A stretch of 64,000 bases of DNA from Roseburia hominis (GCA_021771815.1 JAETOE010000013.1:19475-83474); one strand, 5' to 3'; positions 8,001-17,153 are shown, counted from the first letter of the stretch. Notes: generated from the sequence alone by a model not told the origin. Made by a program: numbers and translations.

Positions 8001-10223
8001 ATGAATCAGCAACATATTGGAGATAATTTATTTGAAGATATCTTGAGTTTGTTAGATCATCCTGAAGATAACGAGTTAGATATTGTCAGCCAGATTGCCC
8101 AAAAGCAGCAAAATCAAGCATATTCTGTAAAGATGGAAACTGCTATGAAAATGATCAGCTTTATGGATGAAATGCCGGGTGGATTTTTAATATATCATGC
8201 GGAGCACGATGAAAAAATAATTTATGCAAATAAAGCGTTGCTTCGAATCTTTCAGTGCAGTTCTATTCAGGAATTTCAGAAATTAACCGGTAATTCTTTT
8301 CGGGGAATCGTACATCCGGAAGATCTTGACAGAGTGGAGACAAGCATATGGGAACAGATTGCTGCAAGTAAATATGATTTTGATTATGTCGAATATCGTA
8401 TTATTCGTAAGGATGGAACCATCGGCTGGATCGAAGACTATGGTCATTTTGTCAAAACAGACGCTGTAGGAGGAATATTTTATGTGTTTATCGGCGATGC
8501 GACTCAAAAGCATCATCGACAGCAAATGGAAAGGAATGCCCTCATAGATGCCCAGAAGCGGGAATCTGAAAGATTAAAAGATATAATTAAAAACTATGAT
8601 AAAGAGAAAAAGCTGATTCATCAGGAAAATTTGCGGCGTCTTGAGGTCATTGAGGGGCTTGGCGTGAATTATGATACAATCTTATACACGAATCTGGACA
8701 CAGAAAAAGTCCTTCCTTATCGCCTTAGCGATAGAATTGCGCAACAGTTTGATTATGAAAATAAACCTTGTGAATTCCTGCAGTTTGTGCGTGGTTATGT
8801 AAATACATGGGTGCATCCTGACGATCGTCAGCGTGTTTTAGACGTCGTTTCCCCAGATTATATTCGTGAAAAGCTGGCGGATAAAAAAACATACTATGTG
8901 AACTATAGGATTTCTGTAGAAAACACAGTTCAATTTTTACAGCTTCGGATTATAGAGGTCGGAGATGGAGATCATATTTCTCAGGTCGTCATGGGATGTC
9001 GGCGGATTGATGAAGAAATTCTTCGGGAAATGGAGCAGAAGCAGCTACTTGAGGATGCGCTGAATCGGGCCAATGCCGCAATTGTTGCCAAAAATACTTT
9101 TTTGTCCAACATGTCTCACGATATGCGCACGCCGTTGAATGCTATTTTCGGGTTTGCATCCATTGCGAAAGCCAATATTGATGATCAGCAGCTTACCAGA
9201 AGTTATCTTGATCGGATTGAAGAGTCCGGTCACCAGCTTTTGGAATTGATTGAAAAGGTTTTGGAAATTGCATGGATGGAATCCGAGGATGTACATTTTG
9301 CAGAAACAAAATGTAATATAGTTGATATTATCAAGGAAGTATACGATTCGTTACGTCCGGCAACAATTGACAAAAATATTTCTTTTTCACTGGAATGTAC
9401 AGAATTAAAACATCCATATGTCTATAGTGATCCTGATAAACTGCGTCAGCTTATCAGGTATCTTACAAATAATGCAATCAGATACAATAAAAACGACGGA
9501 AAAATTAGCCTTACCATTAAAGAATCGGATGAAATATCAGAGGACTTTTCCATCTATCAAATTGTAATTCAGGATAGCGGTATTGGAATTAGCCAGGATT
9601 TTCTTGAACATATTTTTGACCCTTTTGAACGTGAAAATAATACGACCCAGAGTCAGGTGTTTGGAGTTGGTCTTGGTCTTACGATTGCTAAAAATATCGC
9701 TAACAGAATGGGCGGGGATATTGAAGTTAGCAGTACTTTGGGTAAGGGGAGTACGTTTACCGTTACTCTTCGTCTGCGCATACAGACCGATTCAGGTATA
9801 GACGAGAAGCAATCAGATAATTTATATGCCAATTTGCCAGGGAAAAGAATTTTGCTTGTGGAGGATAACGAAATTAATCTGGAAATTGAGAAAGAAATTC
9901 TTCAGGGAATTGGTTTTGTGCTTGAAACTGCAATAAACGGAAGTATTGCCGTTGACAAGCTCAAGCATGCTAAGCCAGGATACTTTTCATTGGTATTAAT
10001 GGATATCCAAATGCCCGTTATGAACGGATACGAGGCGTCAAAAGCAATTAGAAAATTGGAAGACCCTGCTATGTCTAAAATCCCTATTATTGCATTGTCA
10101 GCGAATGCTTTTGAAAGTGATAAGCAGATGTCTTTAGAAAGCGGGATGAATGAGCATTTAACGAAGCCTATTGATGTCCCACTGCTGCTGAATACGATAT
10201 CACAATTTTTAACAAGCGCATGA
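8001..10223 (+). CDS. Soluble PAS-containing hybrid sensor histidine kinase / response regulator
   Basis: Signalling kinase of 740 aa without membrane segments. Order: PAS domain (about 50-170, with GFLIYHAEHDEKIIYANKAL and a PAC-like end), a second PAS-like region (about 210-340), HisKA with His373 in NMSHDMRTPLN, HATPase with the N box LTNNAIRYN and G boxes DSGIGIS and GVGLGL, then a receiver with Asp668 in LVLMDIQMP. GGGGGG lies upstream of the ATG. There is no HPt domain and no neighbouring output regulator, so the phosphate must pass to a distant partner. The signal is unknown. Base composition is visibly AT-richer than the genes after 13.4 kb. Confidence 0.88.
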   Translation: MNQQHIGDNLFEDILSLLDHPEDNELDIVSQIAQKQQNQAYSVKMETAMKMISFMDEMPGGFLIYHAEHDEKIIYANKALLRIFQCSSIQEFQKLTGNSFRGIVHPEDLDRVETSIWEQIAASKYDFDYVEYRIIRKDGTIGWIEDYGHFVKTDAVGGIFYVFIGDATQKHHRQQMERNALIDAQKRESERLKDIIKNYDKEKKLIHQENLRRLEVIEGLGVNYDTILYTNLDTEKVLPYRLSDRIAQQFDYENKPCEFLQFVRGYVNTWVHPDDRQRVLDVVSPDYIREKLADKKTYYVNYRISVENTVQFLQLRIIEVGDGDHISQVVMGCRRIDEEILREMEQKQLLEDALNRANAAIVAKNTFLSNMSHDMRTPLNAIFGFASIAKANIDDQQLTRSYLDRIEESGHQLLELIEKVLEIAWMESEDVHFAETKCNIVDIIKEVYDSLRPATIDKNISFSLECTELKHPYVYSDPDKLRQLIRYLTNNAIRYNKNDGKISLTIKESDEISEDFSIYQIVIQDSGIGISQDFLEHIFDPFERENNTTQSQVFGVGLGLTIAKNIANRMGGDIEVSSTLGKGSTFTVTLRLRIQTDSGIDEKQSDNLYANLPGKRILLVEDNEINLEIEKEILQGIGFVLETAINGSIAVDKLKHAKPGYFSLVLMDIQMPVMNGYEASKAIRKLEDPAMSKIPIIALSANAFESDKQMSLESGMNEHLTKPIDVPLLLNTISQFLTSA

Positions 10224-10240
10224 TGCGCCTTCTGAATGTG

Positions 10241-10267
10241 AATCGGGCAGACATTGTCTGCCCGATT
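10241..10267. terminator. Perfect 12-bp hairpin between the kinase and lysR genes
   Basis: AATCGGGCAGAC / GTCTGCCCGATT with a 3-nt loop (ATT) follows the kinase stop codon by 18 bp. There is no T-run after it, so it may be a weak or factor-assisted terminator, or a stabilising 3' end. Confidence 0.55.
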
Positions 10268-10339
10268 TGACGATAGGTACTCTTATCAACTCTATTGTGT
10301 TGTAATATTTTTTCCTTATTTATAAAAGAGAGTGTACAT

Positions 10340-11074
10340 ATGGATATTAGATTACTGCGATACTTTTTGACCGTGGCAAAAGAACAGAATTTTACGAAAG
10401 CCGCAGGACAATTGAATATTACACAGCCGACACTTTCAAGGCAGCTTGCTGCGTTGGAGGAGGAACTTGGAACGGCTCTTTTTATAAGGGGAAGTCGCAG
10501 CATTACGCTTACGGAGGCGGGAATATTATTAAAACGAAGGGCGTTAGAAATCATTGATCTGGAAGAAAAAATGCTGGATGAGCTGAAGGTGAAAGATGAA
10601 CTGATAGAAGGTACTATTACAATTGGCTGTGGAGAGTTTGCTGCTGTTGAAACATTAGCAGAAATTTGTAAGGCATATAAGCAAAAATACCCAATGGTGC
10701 AGATCGCGTTGCATACGGCAACGGCGGATGCGGTATATGAAATGATGAATCAGGGTTTGGTGGACATTGGATTATTTTTGGAACCGATCAATACAGAAGG
10801 AATGGATTATATCAGAATCATGGAAAGCGACCATTGGGTTGTTGGCATGAAGCCGGATGATGCATTGGCGGACAAAGAATATATTACAAAAGAGGATCTT
10901 CTGGATAAACCACTCATTCTTCCTCGGAGACTGAATGTACAGAGCGAGTTCGCAAACTGGTTTGGTAAGGATTTTAATAAGCTTCATGTCTCTTTTACCA
11001 GTAATCTTGGAACGAATGCCGGGGTTATGGCAATGAATAGATTTATAGAAGAAATCAATGCTTTTGAGGCATAG
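10340..11074 (+). CDS. LysR family transcriptional regulator with shortened effector domain
   Basis: Winged-helix DNA-binding domain at 1-60 (MDIRLLRYFLTVAKEQNFTK, then ITQPTLSRQLAALEEELG), followed by the start of a periplasmic-binding-like effector domain. The ATG at 10340 with AAAGAGAG upstream is preferred to the upstream start at 10295, because LysR proteins begin like this. Length is 244 aa against about 295 usual. After SNLGTNAGVMAM, where homologues continue for about 50 residues, it jumps to the tail-like NRFIEEINAFEA and stops. This looks like an internal in-frame deletion. It precedes flavodoxin and CMD-cupin genes in the same direction and probably regulates them, if still functional. 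Confidence 0.82.
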   Translation: MDIRLLRYFLTVAKEQNFTKAAGQLNITQPTLSRQLAALEEELGTALFIRGSRSITLTEAGILLKRRALEIIDLEEKMLDELKVKDELIEGTITIGCGEFAAVETLAEICKAYKQKYPMVQIALHTATADAVYEMMNQGLVDIGLFLEPINTEGMDYIRIMESDHWVVGMKPDDALADKEYITKEDLLDKPLILPRRLNVQSEFANWFGKDFNKLHVSFTSNLGTNAGVMAMNRFIEEINAFEA

Positions 11075-11126
11075 AAAGTGATTTAATATGGGTATTAGAC
11101 ATAATTAGGTAATGAGGAATATAATC

Positions 11127-11167
11127 AATGTGTAAGGTGTGAATGATACATACTTTACACATTTTTT
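11127..11167 (+). terminator. Terminator after lysR
   Basis: AATGTGTAAGGTG pairs with TACTTTACACATT (9 Watson-Crick pairs, then pairs including G-U), loop about 15 nt, followed by TTTTTT at 11162-11167. It separates lysR from the flavodoxin gene, which must then have its own promoter in 11168-11230. Confidence 0.8.
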
Positions 11168-11234
11168 ATTCATGACAATAGAAAGTTCGCAATGTGTGCT
11201 TTCGATCGTGAGAATGAGATAAGGAGGAATACTT

Positions 11235-11708
11235 ATGGGTAAGAAATTAGTGGCATATTTTAGCGCCAGTGGAACAACAAGAAAAATAGCAGAGATGATT
11301 GCGCAGGCAGCAGAGGCGGATTTGTACGAAATTACGCCGAAACAACCATATTCAAAGGCAGATTTAAACTGGATGGATAAAAAGTCCAGAAGCAGTGTTG
11401 AGATGAGTGATAAAAAATTCAGACCCCAAATAACGGATACGGATGCACAAATTGACGTATATGATGAGGTAATCTTAGGGTTTCCGATCTGGTGGTATGT
11501 AGCGCCTACAATTATAAATTCGTTTTTGGAAAGCTATGACTTTTCAGGTAAAAAGATTGTGTTGTTTGCAACTTCTGGCGGGAGCGGATTTGGAAATACC
11601 GTAAGTGAGCTTAAGCCTTCTGCACCTGATGCTGTGATAGTAGAAGGTAAAGTGTTTAATAAGGCTGCCAAGCAGGAAATTGCAGAGTGGGTGAAACGTA
11701 TTTTGTAA
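11235..11708 (+). CDS. Flavodoxin (cytosolic)
   Basis: Small FMN-binding electron carrier of 157 aa. The P-loop for the FMN phosphate is AYFSASGTTRKIAE (residues 8-21), and the later FMN-contact regions GFPIWWYVAPTIINSF and FATSGGSGFGNT are clear. AAGGAGGA stands before the ATG. It is paralogous to the lipoprotein flavodoxin at 12616: both share DLN-x-x-D, RP-x-I, GYPIWW/GFPIWW and TSGGSG. It lies 39 bp before the CMD-cupin gene, probably in one transcript. The redox partner is not shown by the sequence. Confidence 0.92.
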   Translation: MGKKLVAYFSASGTTRKIAEMIAQAAEADLYEITPKQPYSKADLNWMDKKSRSSVEMSDKKFRPQITDTDAQIDVYDEVILGFPIWWYVAPTIINSFLESYDFSGKKIVLFATSGGSGFGNTVSELKPSAPDAVIVEGKVFNKAAKQEIAEWVKRIL

Positions 11709-11747
11709 GCAGGAATTTAAATTAGTTTAGTGAGGAAGGTGGATGAA

Positions 11748-12560
11748 ATGAAAAGGATTGTACAAACAGCAGGAAAAAATGCTCTCAAAGAGTTTGCGCC
11801 GGAATTTGCGCATTTTAATGATGATGTTCTTTTTGGTGAGAACTGGAATAATCAGGATATTGATCTGAAGACCAGAAGTATCATAACAGTGGTTGCACTA
11901 ATGGCTTCCGGGATAACGGATACGTCTTTGGTATATCATTTACAGAATGCAAAGGAGCACGGTGTGACGCAAAAGGAAATTGCGGCAATTATTACACATG
12001 CGGCATTCTATGCGGGCTGGCCAAAAGGCTGGGCAGTATTTAATCTGGCAAAGGAAGTATGGCAGCCAAAGGAGGGAGATTTGCCATATGAGGATGAAGG
12101 CATGAGAGCACATGCGAAATCTATGGTATTCCCGATAGGTCAGCCAAATGATGCATTTGCAAAATATTTTGTGGGACGAAGCTATCTTGCGCCGATATCA
12201 ACAGATCAGGTTGGCATTTTCAACGTAACTTTTGAACCCGGGTGCAGAAATAACTGGCATATCCATCATGCCAAAAGCGGTGGCGGACAGATTTTAGTGT
12301 GCGTGGCCGGACGTGGGTTTTATCAGGAGGAAGGCAAGGAAGCAGTAGAAATGAAACCGGGTGACTGTATAAATATTCCTGCTGAAGTGAAGCACTGGCA
12401 TGGAGCGGCTCCGGATGAGTGGTTTTCTCATCTGGCAATCGAGGTGCCTGGAGCGGATTGTTCCAATGAATGGTGTGAGGCAGTATCAGAAAAAGAGTAC
12501 GCCGGGTTAATTGATAAAAAACCGGAGCAGGGTGTTGTTTTGCCGGATGAAAAGAAATAA
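11748..12560 (+). CDS. Carboxymuconolactone decarboxylase-like / cupin fusion protein
   Basis: Two-domain protein of 270 aa. Residues about 15-110 form an all-helical CMD/AhpD-like domain (LKTRSIITVVALMASGITDT, ITHAAFYAGWPKGWAVFNLA) without the CxxC pair of peroxidase-type AhpD. Residues about 130-235 form a cupin with the metal-ligand motif NNWHIHHAKSGGGQ and HWHGAAPDEW. The ATG at 11748 follows GAGGAAGGTGG by about 5 bp and is preferred to the GTG at 11730. Such fusions are often encoded beside flavodoxins and LysR regulators in gut Firmicutes. The reaction is unknown; quinone or phenolic redox chemistry is only a guess. Confidence 0.85.
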   Translation: MKRIVQTAGKNALKEFAPEFAHFNDDVLFGENWNNQDIDLKTRSIITVVALMASGITDTSLVYHLQNAKEHGVTQKEIAAIITHAAFYAGWPKGWAVFNLAKEVWQPKEGDLPYEDEGMRAHAKSMVFPIGQPNDAFAKYFVGRSYLAPISTDQVGIFNVTFEPGCRNNWHIHHAKSGGGQILVCVAGRGFYQEEGKEAVEMKPGDCINIPAEVKHWHGAAPDEWFSHLAIEVPGADCSNEWCEAVSEKEYAGLIDKKPEQGVVLPDEKK

Positions 12561-12615
12561 CAGGAAATTTGTATTCACGTTCCTGTATATGGTGGAAAGA
12601 TGTAGAGGTGACATA

Positions 12616-13287
12616 ATGAAGAAATATTTGTCGATTATTTTGGGAATTATCCTCACTGCATGTTTGGTTGCATGCGGTAGTTCTGACAAGGAGTCAGTAG
12701 ACGATAAGAAAGAAGACGTAATTGGCAATCAGGAAGTATCTGATACTGAGGAACAAGGGACATCAACAGAAAATCAACCGATAGAGATCGATGCGAATTC
12801 CGGGCAGGAAATTGAAGAAAGGGTTGCTGTTGTGTATTTTTCGGGAACGGGAAATACAAGAGAAGCTGCAAATTTATTGGCAAAGGAAACTAACGCTGAT
12901 ATTTTTGAAATTATTCCAGAGGATATATATACTGAGGATGATTTAAACTATAACGATGATAATTGCAGGGCAAATCAGGAAATGAATGATGATTCGGCAA
13001 GACCCGCTATTAGCAATGATCTAAGCGCCGTATCGGAATATGATGTTATTTATCTGGGATATCCAATTTGGTGGGGAACAGCGCCCCGAATCATACAGAC
13101 ATTCATAGAAAGCTATGATATCAGCGGAGCAACGGTCTATATGTTTTGTACTTCTGGAGGCAGCGGTATTGAAAATAGTATATCGGATTTGCAGCAACTT
13201 TATACGAATGTAAATATTGTTGATGGAAAAAGATTGAATGATGCAACTGAGCCGGATATAAGAGGATGGATAGAAAGTTTCAATTAA
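12616..13287 (+). CDS. Flavodoxin-domain lipoprotein
   Basis: Predicted exported, lipid-anchored flavodoxin of 223 aa. It starts MKKYLSIILGIILTACLVACGSS, where LVAC is a lipobox with the modified Cys at residue 20. An acidic Ser/Thr/Glu linker follows to about residue 70, then a complete flavodoxin domain with FMN P-loop VVYFSGTGNTREAAN, GYPIWWGTAPRIIQTF and TSGGSGIENS. The frame continues upstream to 12511, but AGAGGTG before the ATG at 12616 and the signal peptide fix the start. It lies 55 bp after the CMD-cupin gene. FMN-dependent electron transfer outside the membrane is inferred. Confidence 0.88.
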   Translation: MKKYLSIILGIILTACLVACGSSDKESVDDKKEDVIGNQEVSDTEEQGTSTENQPIEIDANSGQEIEERVAVVYFSGTGNTREAANLLAKETNADIFEIIPEDIYTEDDLNYNDDNCRANQEMNDDSARPAISNDLSAVSEYDVIYLGYPIWWGTAPRIIQTFIESYDISGATVYMFCTSGGSGIENSISDLQQLYTNVNIVDGKRLNDATEPDIRGWIESFN

Positions 13288-13326
13288 GAAATGTGCGATA
13301 AAGTAAAATACTAAAATATCCTTAAC

Positions 13327-13364
13327 AAAAAATAGTTATGGGTTCGGGTCCATAGCTATTTTTT
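13327..13364 (+). terminator. Terminator after the flavodoxin cluster
   Basis: AAAAAATAGTTATGG / CCATAGCTATTTTTT (one G-U pair), 8-nt loop, T-run at the end. The A-run on the left arm makes it possibly bidirectional. It marks the right edge of the AT-rich stretch. Confidence 0.88.
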
Positions 13365-13457
13365 GATATAATTAATTAGGCCGCTGACTAGGATAAGTAG
13401 TATAATTATGTTGTTGAAAGACAGAAAAATCCGGGAAACCGATAAGGAGCAGCAACT

Positions 13458-14030
13458 ATGTTGAACAGAGAAGACATGCTGGAACTCACCCGCAGGATGA
13501 CGGTAAAGCGCTCGTCCATCACGAGAATTGCGGGTGCATATATGGACAGGGACGGGGAGATCGACGGAAGCTTCAACACGAACTTCCTGAATCTGTCCGC
13601 GTCGGAACGGGAGAAGAATCTGGCGATTGCAAAGACGATTCCTTTCGCAGAGACCAATGTGCAGCTTAAGGAATATTCTTTTGGGAATACGAAAGAGGCG
13701 CAGGGTATGCGGCAGCTTCTGACAGGGATGAAGGAATGCGGTTTAAAAAACGATGCGCTCATGTACACCTTTTATGAACTGGTGGCGGAACGGTACGAAC
13801 CAGGCAGGGAATATGCGATATATGTGTTCCACGACCGCTATGACATCCCTGTAAAGGCTGCGGATAAGGCGCGCGTGGGAGAATCGGAGGAGGTCTACGA
13901 GTATCTGATCTGCGCAATCTGTCCGCTTGTGGGCGAGTATGAGCCGGGGAAACCGGAATGTGGCTTTCTCTTTCCGTCGTTTTCGGACAGGAGCAGTGAT
14001 GACGCGCATTTGGCGGTATACCGGGAATGA
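13458..14030 (+). pseudogene. DUF4317-family protein, lacking its C-terminal half
   Basis: The 190-aa product resembles the N-terminal half of DUF4317 proteins, common in Lachnospiraceae and about 380-400 aa as I recall. The recognisable pieces are REDMLELTRRMTVKRSSITR near the start, EVYEYLICAICPL and GFLFPSFSDRSSDD near the end. It stops at AHLAVYRE just where homologues continue. A good site (ATAAGGAG) precedes the ATG. No continuation is seen in other frames of the next 250 bp, so the rest was deleted rather than frameshifted. Function is unknown even for the complete family. It could still be translated as a short protein. Confidence 0.62.
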
Positions 14031-14158
14031 GGACAGGGTATGCGCACGGTGAACCAGGCAGATTCACTATTTTAAAGATTGGAAACGATAAAATGAAATT
14101 TGAAAAAAGCAACTTAAAAGGCGGATGGATCTGCAAAAAAATTTCCCTTTGACCATGT

Positions 14159-14193
14159 AGTAACTCTATGGATTTGCAGTAACTCTATGGATT
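14159..14193 (+). repeat. Two direct 16-bp repeats upstream of the 7TM kinase
   Basis: AGTAACTCTATGGATT occurs at 14159-14174 and 14178-14193, a 19-bp period. A degenerate third copy, GGTACTATATGGATAG, lies at about 14218-14233. Phased direct repeats about 100 bp before a signalling gene look like regulator-binding sites. The rest of the 14031-14282 gap shows nothing else I recognise. Confidence 0.55.
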
Positions 14194-14282
14194 ATAGTAG
14201 ACAAAATGCTGGTAAATTGGTACTATATGGATAGAGCATCTGAAAATTTATGCATGGCTGTGTACAGAGATGAAGGGGTTTT

Positions 14283-17153
14283 ATGGTAAACGTTCTTGTA
14301 ATTATAGAATTATTTACGATTATTATGGAGTTTTCCTGTCTGGCGCTTCTGTTGAGCGGGGATGCATCCAGAGAACAAAAGCTGATGAGTTATTTTATAG
14401 GCGGAGCGTTGATACAGAATGCGGGTTACGTTCTGGAATTGATGGCGCCTACAGTGGAGGCGGCGCTTGTTGCTGCCAAGATGCAGTATCTCGGCTCGAC
14501 GTTTGTTCCGATTTGTTACTGCTGGTTCATGTACGGGTACTGTTATGAAAAGGCGCCCGGGAAGCTGTTAAGACCGCTGACTTATATCGATACCGCGTTG
14601 TTGCTGGTTATTTATACAAATGAATGGCATCATCTGTATTACCGCGAAGCAGCATGGCGTTATACGCAGACCGGACACGGTTATCTGGATATTACATATG
14701 GACCGTTCTATTATGTTTTCATGCTGTGCGGCTGCGCGATACCGTACTTGCTGTCTATTTATGTGTTGTGCCGCGCGACTATCCGTAGTTCTGCGCATGC
14801 TGCGAGCCGAAAGTACAAGGCCATAATTGCGCTGTCGCTGCTTCCGGTCGTAGCGCTGATATGTTATGCCACTAAAGTGATAGGCGTCTTTGATTTTACG
14901 CCTGCGGTTATGGGAATCGTTCTGTCGGTGGTCGCCATATTGATCTGGAGCAGACGGAATTATGATTTCGGCGGTCTAGCTTCAAAGGTTGTCCTGCATG
15001 ATATGATGGACGGCGTGATCGTATTTGACGATCAGAGACGGATCGTCAGCTACAATCCGGCTGCGGAGGCGGTATTTCCTGAACTGCCCGGCTGTACGAC
15101 GGGGGATGACATTGAGAGCCTTAGGGATTTTGATGAAATTTTGCTGAACAATGACGGAAAAGGTGAATTTGAAAGGAATAACCGTATCTATGAGTGTCAT
15201 GTAAAGCAGATTATTGATAAGAACGAAGAGGTTCAGGGCTATGTCATTTTGATTTTGGATATGACCGAAATGAGGAGTTATGCGGAAGAGATACAGCTTG
15301 CAAGAGAGCAGGCGGAGAAGGCAAACAAAGCAAAGAGCGAATTTCTTGCCAATATGTCTCATGAGATCCGCACGCCGATGAATGCGATCACCGGTCTTAG
15401 TGATATTATCATGGAGGAGAGTTGGGGACGCGCCGTGTATACTTATGCGTGCGATATCAAGGAAGCGGCGCAGAGTCTGCTTACCATTATAAACGACATT
15501 CTTGACCTGTCCAAGATCGAGGCGGGAAGGATGGAACTGGTGACGGAAGATTACTACGTGAAGAGCGTTGTGAGCGAAGTCGTGAACATGATGGGAGTCG
15601 AGGCGTCCAGACGGGGAATTTTGATGAAGTATTCCTACGATATGGCGATTCCGTGCCAGTATCACGGTGATAAGGGCAGGATCAAACAGATATTGATCAA
15701 CCTTTTGAACAATGCGCTAAAGTTCACAAAAGAAGGGTATGTGATGATTTCCGTGAGAGGCATGCCTGCGGATACACCGGATACAGAATGGCTGGTTTTT
15801 GATATCGAGGACACCGGCTGCGGCATTAAGGAAGAGAATCTCGAAAAGATTTTTGCGGATTTCGTTCAGGTGGATTCCGCGAAGAACCGCAGCGCCGAGG
15901 GAACCGGACTCGGACTTTCCATCACAAAGCATCTGACAGAGATGATGGGCGGAAAGATAGAAGTAAAGAGTGTGTTCGAACAGGGCACGACCTTTACCGT
16001 GACGATTCCGCAGCCGATTGTGGACAGACGGACGCTGAACGAGATGCCTACTGTTTTGCACAGGGAACAGGAGAAGGTCAGAATGTTTGTTGCGGAGGGC
16101 TATAAAGTACTGGTTGTCGATGATAACCGGATCAACCGCAGTGTTGTCATCAACCTTCTGAAAAATTATGGTTTTAAGGTCAAAGAGGCGGCAAGCGGAA
16201 GAGAAGCCATCGAACTTGTGCGAGAGGAAGTATTCCATATCATTTTTATGGATCATATGATGCCGGAGATGGATGGTATCGAGGCGGTTCAAATCATCCG
16301 CACCGAGTGCGGTGAGAACGGTAGAACACCGATCATCATTGCGCTTACGGCAAATGCGATGGACGGCGTGAGGGAGAAGTTCCTACAGAATGGATTTCAG
16401 GATTTTGTCGCAAAGCCGATCGATAGGAAGTGTCTGCATCAGACGCTTGAAAGGTGGATTCCCAAAGAATGCAGGAAGGAGCAGACGGCGCAGGATGGCG
16501 GCAGAAACCATTTGCGCAGGAATAACCAGCTTTCTGAATATAGTATCGAGGGAATTGATCTGCACGAGGTCAGGGAGCATTATTCCGGCAGCGATGCAGA
16601 TTATAGAGAACTTCTGAGCCTGTATATGGTGGATGGCAGGCGTAAGCAGAAGTTATTGCAGGAACTTTTGGAGAAGGAGAATTACAAGGATTACGAGATC
16701 GAGGTGCATGGGCTCAAGAGCGCGTCGGCGAATATCGGGGCGATGGAACTGTCGGCGGCTGCCAAGGCACATGAGATGGCGGCGTCAAGAGGCGATACCG
16801 CATATATTCGGGAACATTTCGAAGGACTGCTTTCCGCTTATGAGAGCCAGCTAAGGCATATTCAGGAGTTTCTTGAACAGACGGTGGATGCGGACGCAGG
16901 AGCAGAGGAACAGGAGGTCTGTGAGATCGACAGGAAAGACCTGATAGAAGTAATCAGCCAGGCGCTGGATAAGCTCTCGCATTTTCGCTCAAAGGAATGC
17001 GCCGAGCGGCTGGAGGGGCTGCAGAAGTACCGAATGGAGGAAGATGTCAGGCAAAAGCTGGGGGAGATACAGGAACATCTCAAGTTATATGAGGATGATA
17101 AAGCAGAGCAATTATTGCAGGAACTGTTGAATTGGCTGAAAGAGGAGGAATAA
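14283..17153 (+). CDS. 7TM hybrid histidine kinase with receiver and HPt domains
   Basis: Membrane sensor kinase of 956 aa. Residues 1-225 form a 7-helix N-terminal sensor of the histidine-kinase 7TM type. A PAS domain follows (about 235-335), then HisKA with His360 in NMSHEIRTPMN, HATPase with LLNNALKFT, DTGCGIKEEN and GTGLGLS, a receiver with Asp657 in IIFMDHMMPEMDG, and an HPt domain with His809 in EVHGLKSASANIGA. The last 75 residues are a charged helical extension of unknown role. A full His-Asp-His relay is therefore in one chain. The ATG is preceded by AAGGGG. The stand-alone receiver 6 bp downstream is the obvious phosphate acceptor. Confidence 0.9.
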   Translation: MVNVLVIIELFTIIMEFSCLALLLSGDASREQKLMSYFIGGALIQNAGYVLELMAPTVEAALVAAKMQYLGSTFVPICYCWFMYGYCYEKAPGKLLRPLTYIDTALLLVIYTNEWHHLYYREAAWRYTQTGHGYLDITYGPFYYVFMLCGCAIPYLLSIYVLCRATIRSSAHAASRKYKAIIALSLLPVVALICYATKVIGVFDFTPAVMGIVLSVVAILIWSRRNYDFGGLASKVVLHDMMDGVIVFDDQRRIVSYNPAAEAVFPELPGCTTGDDIESLRDFDEILLNNDGKGEFERNNRIYECHVKQIIDKNEEVQGYVILILDMTEMRSYAEEIQLAREQAEKANKAKSEFLANMSHEIRTPMNAITGLSDIIMEESWGRAVYTYACDIKEAAQSLLTIINDILDLSKIEAGRMELVTEDYYVKSVVSEVVNMMGVEASRRGILMKYSYDMAIPCQYHGDKGRIKQILINLLNNALKFTKEGYVMISVRGMPADTPDTEWLVFDIEDTGCGIKEENLEKIFADFVQVDSAKNRSAEGTGLGLSITKHLTEMMGGKIEVKSVFEQGTTFTVTIPQPIVDRRTLNEMPTVLHREQEKVRMFVAEGYKVLVVDDNRINRSVVINLLKNYGFKVKEAASGREAIELVREEVFHIIFMDHMMPEMDGIEAVQIIRTECGENGRTPIIIALTANAMDGVREKFLQNGFQDFVAKPIDRKCLHQTLERWIPKECRKEQTAQDGGRNHLRRNNQLSEYSIEGIDLHEVREHYSGSDADYRELLSLYMVDGRRKQKLLQELLEKENYKDYEIEVHGLKSASANIGAMELSAAAKAHEMAASRGDTAYIREHFEGLLSAYESQLRHIQEFLEQTVDADAGAEEQEVCEIDRKDLIEVISQALDKLSHFRSKECAERLEGLQKYRMEEDVRQKLGEIQEHLKLYEDDKAEQLLQELLNWLKEEE

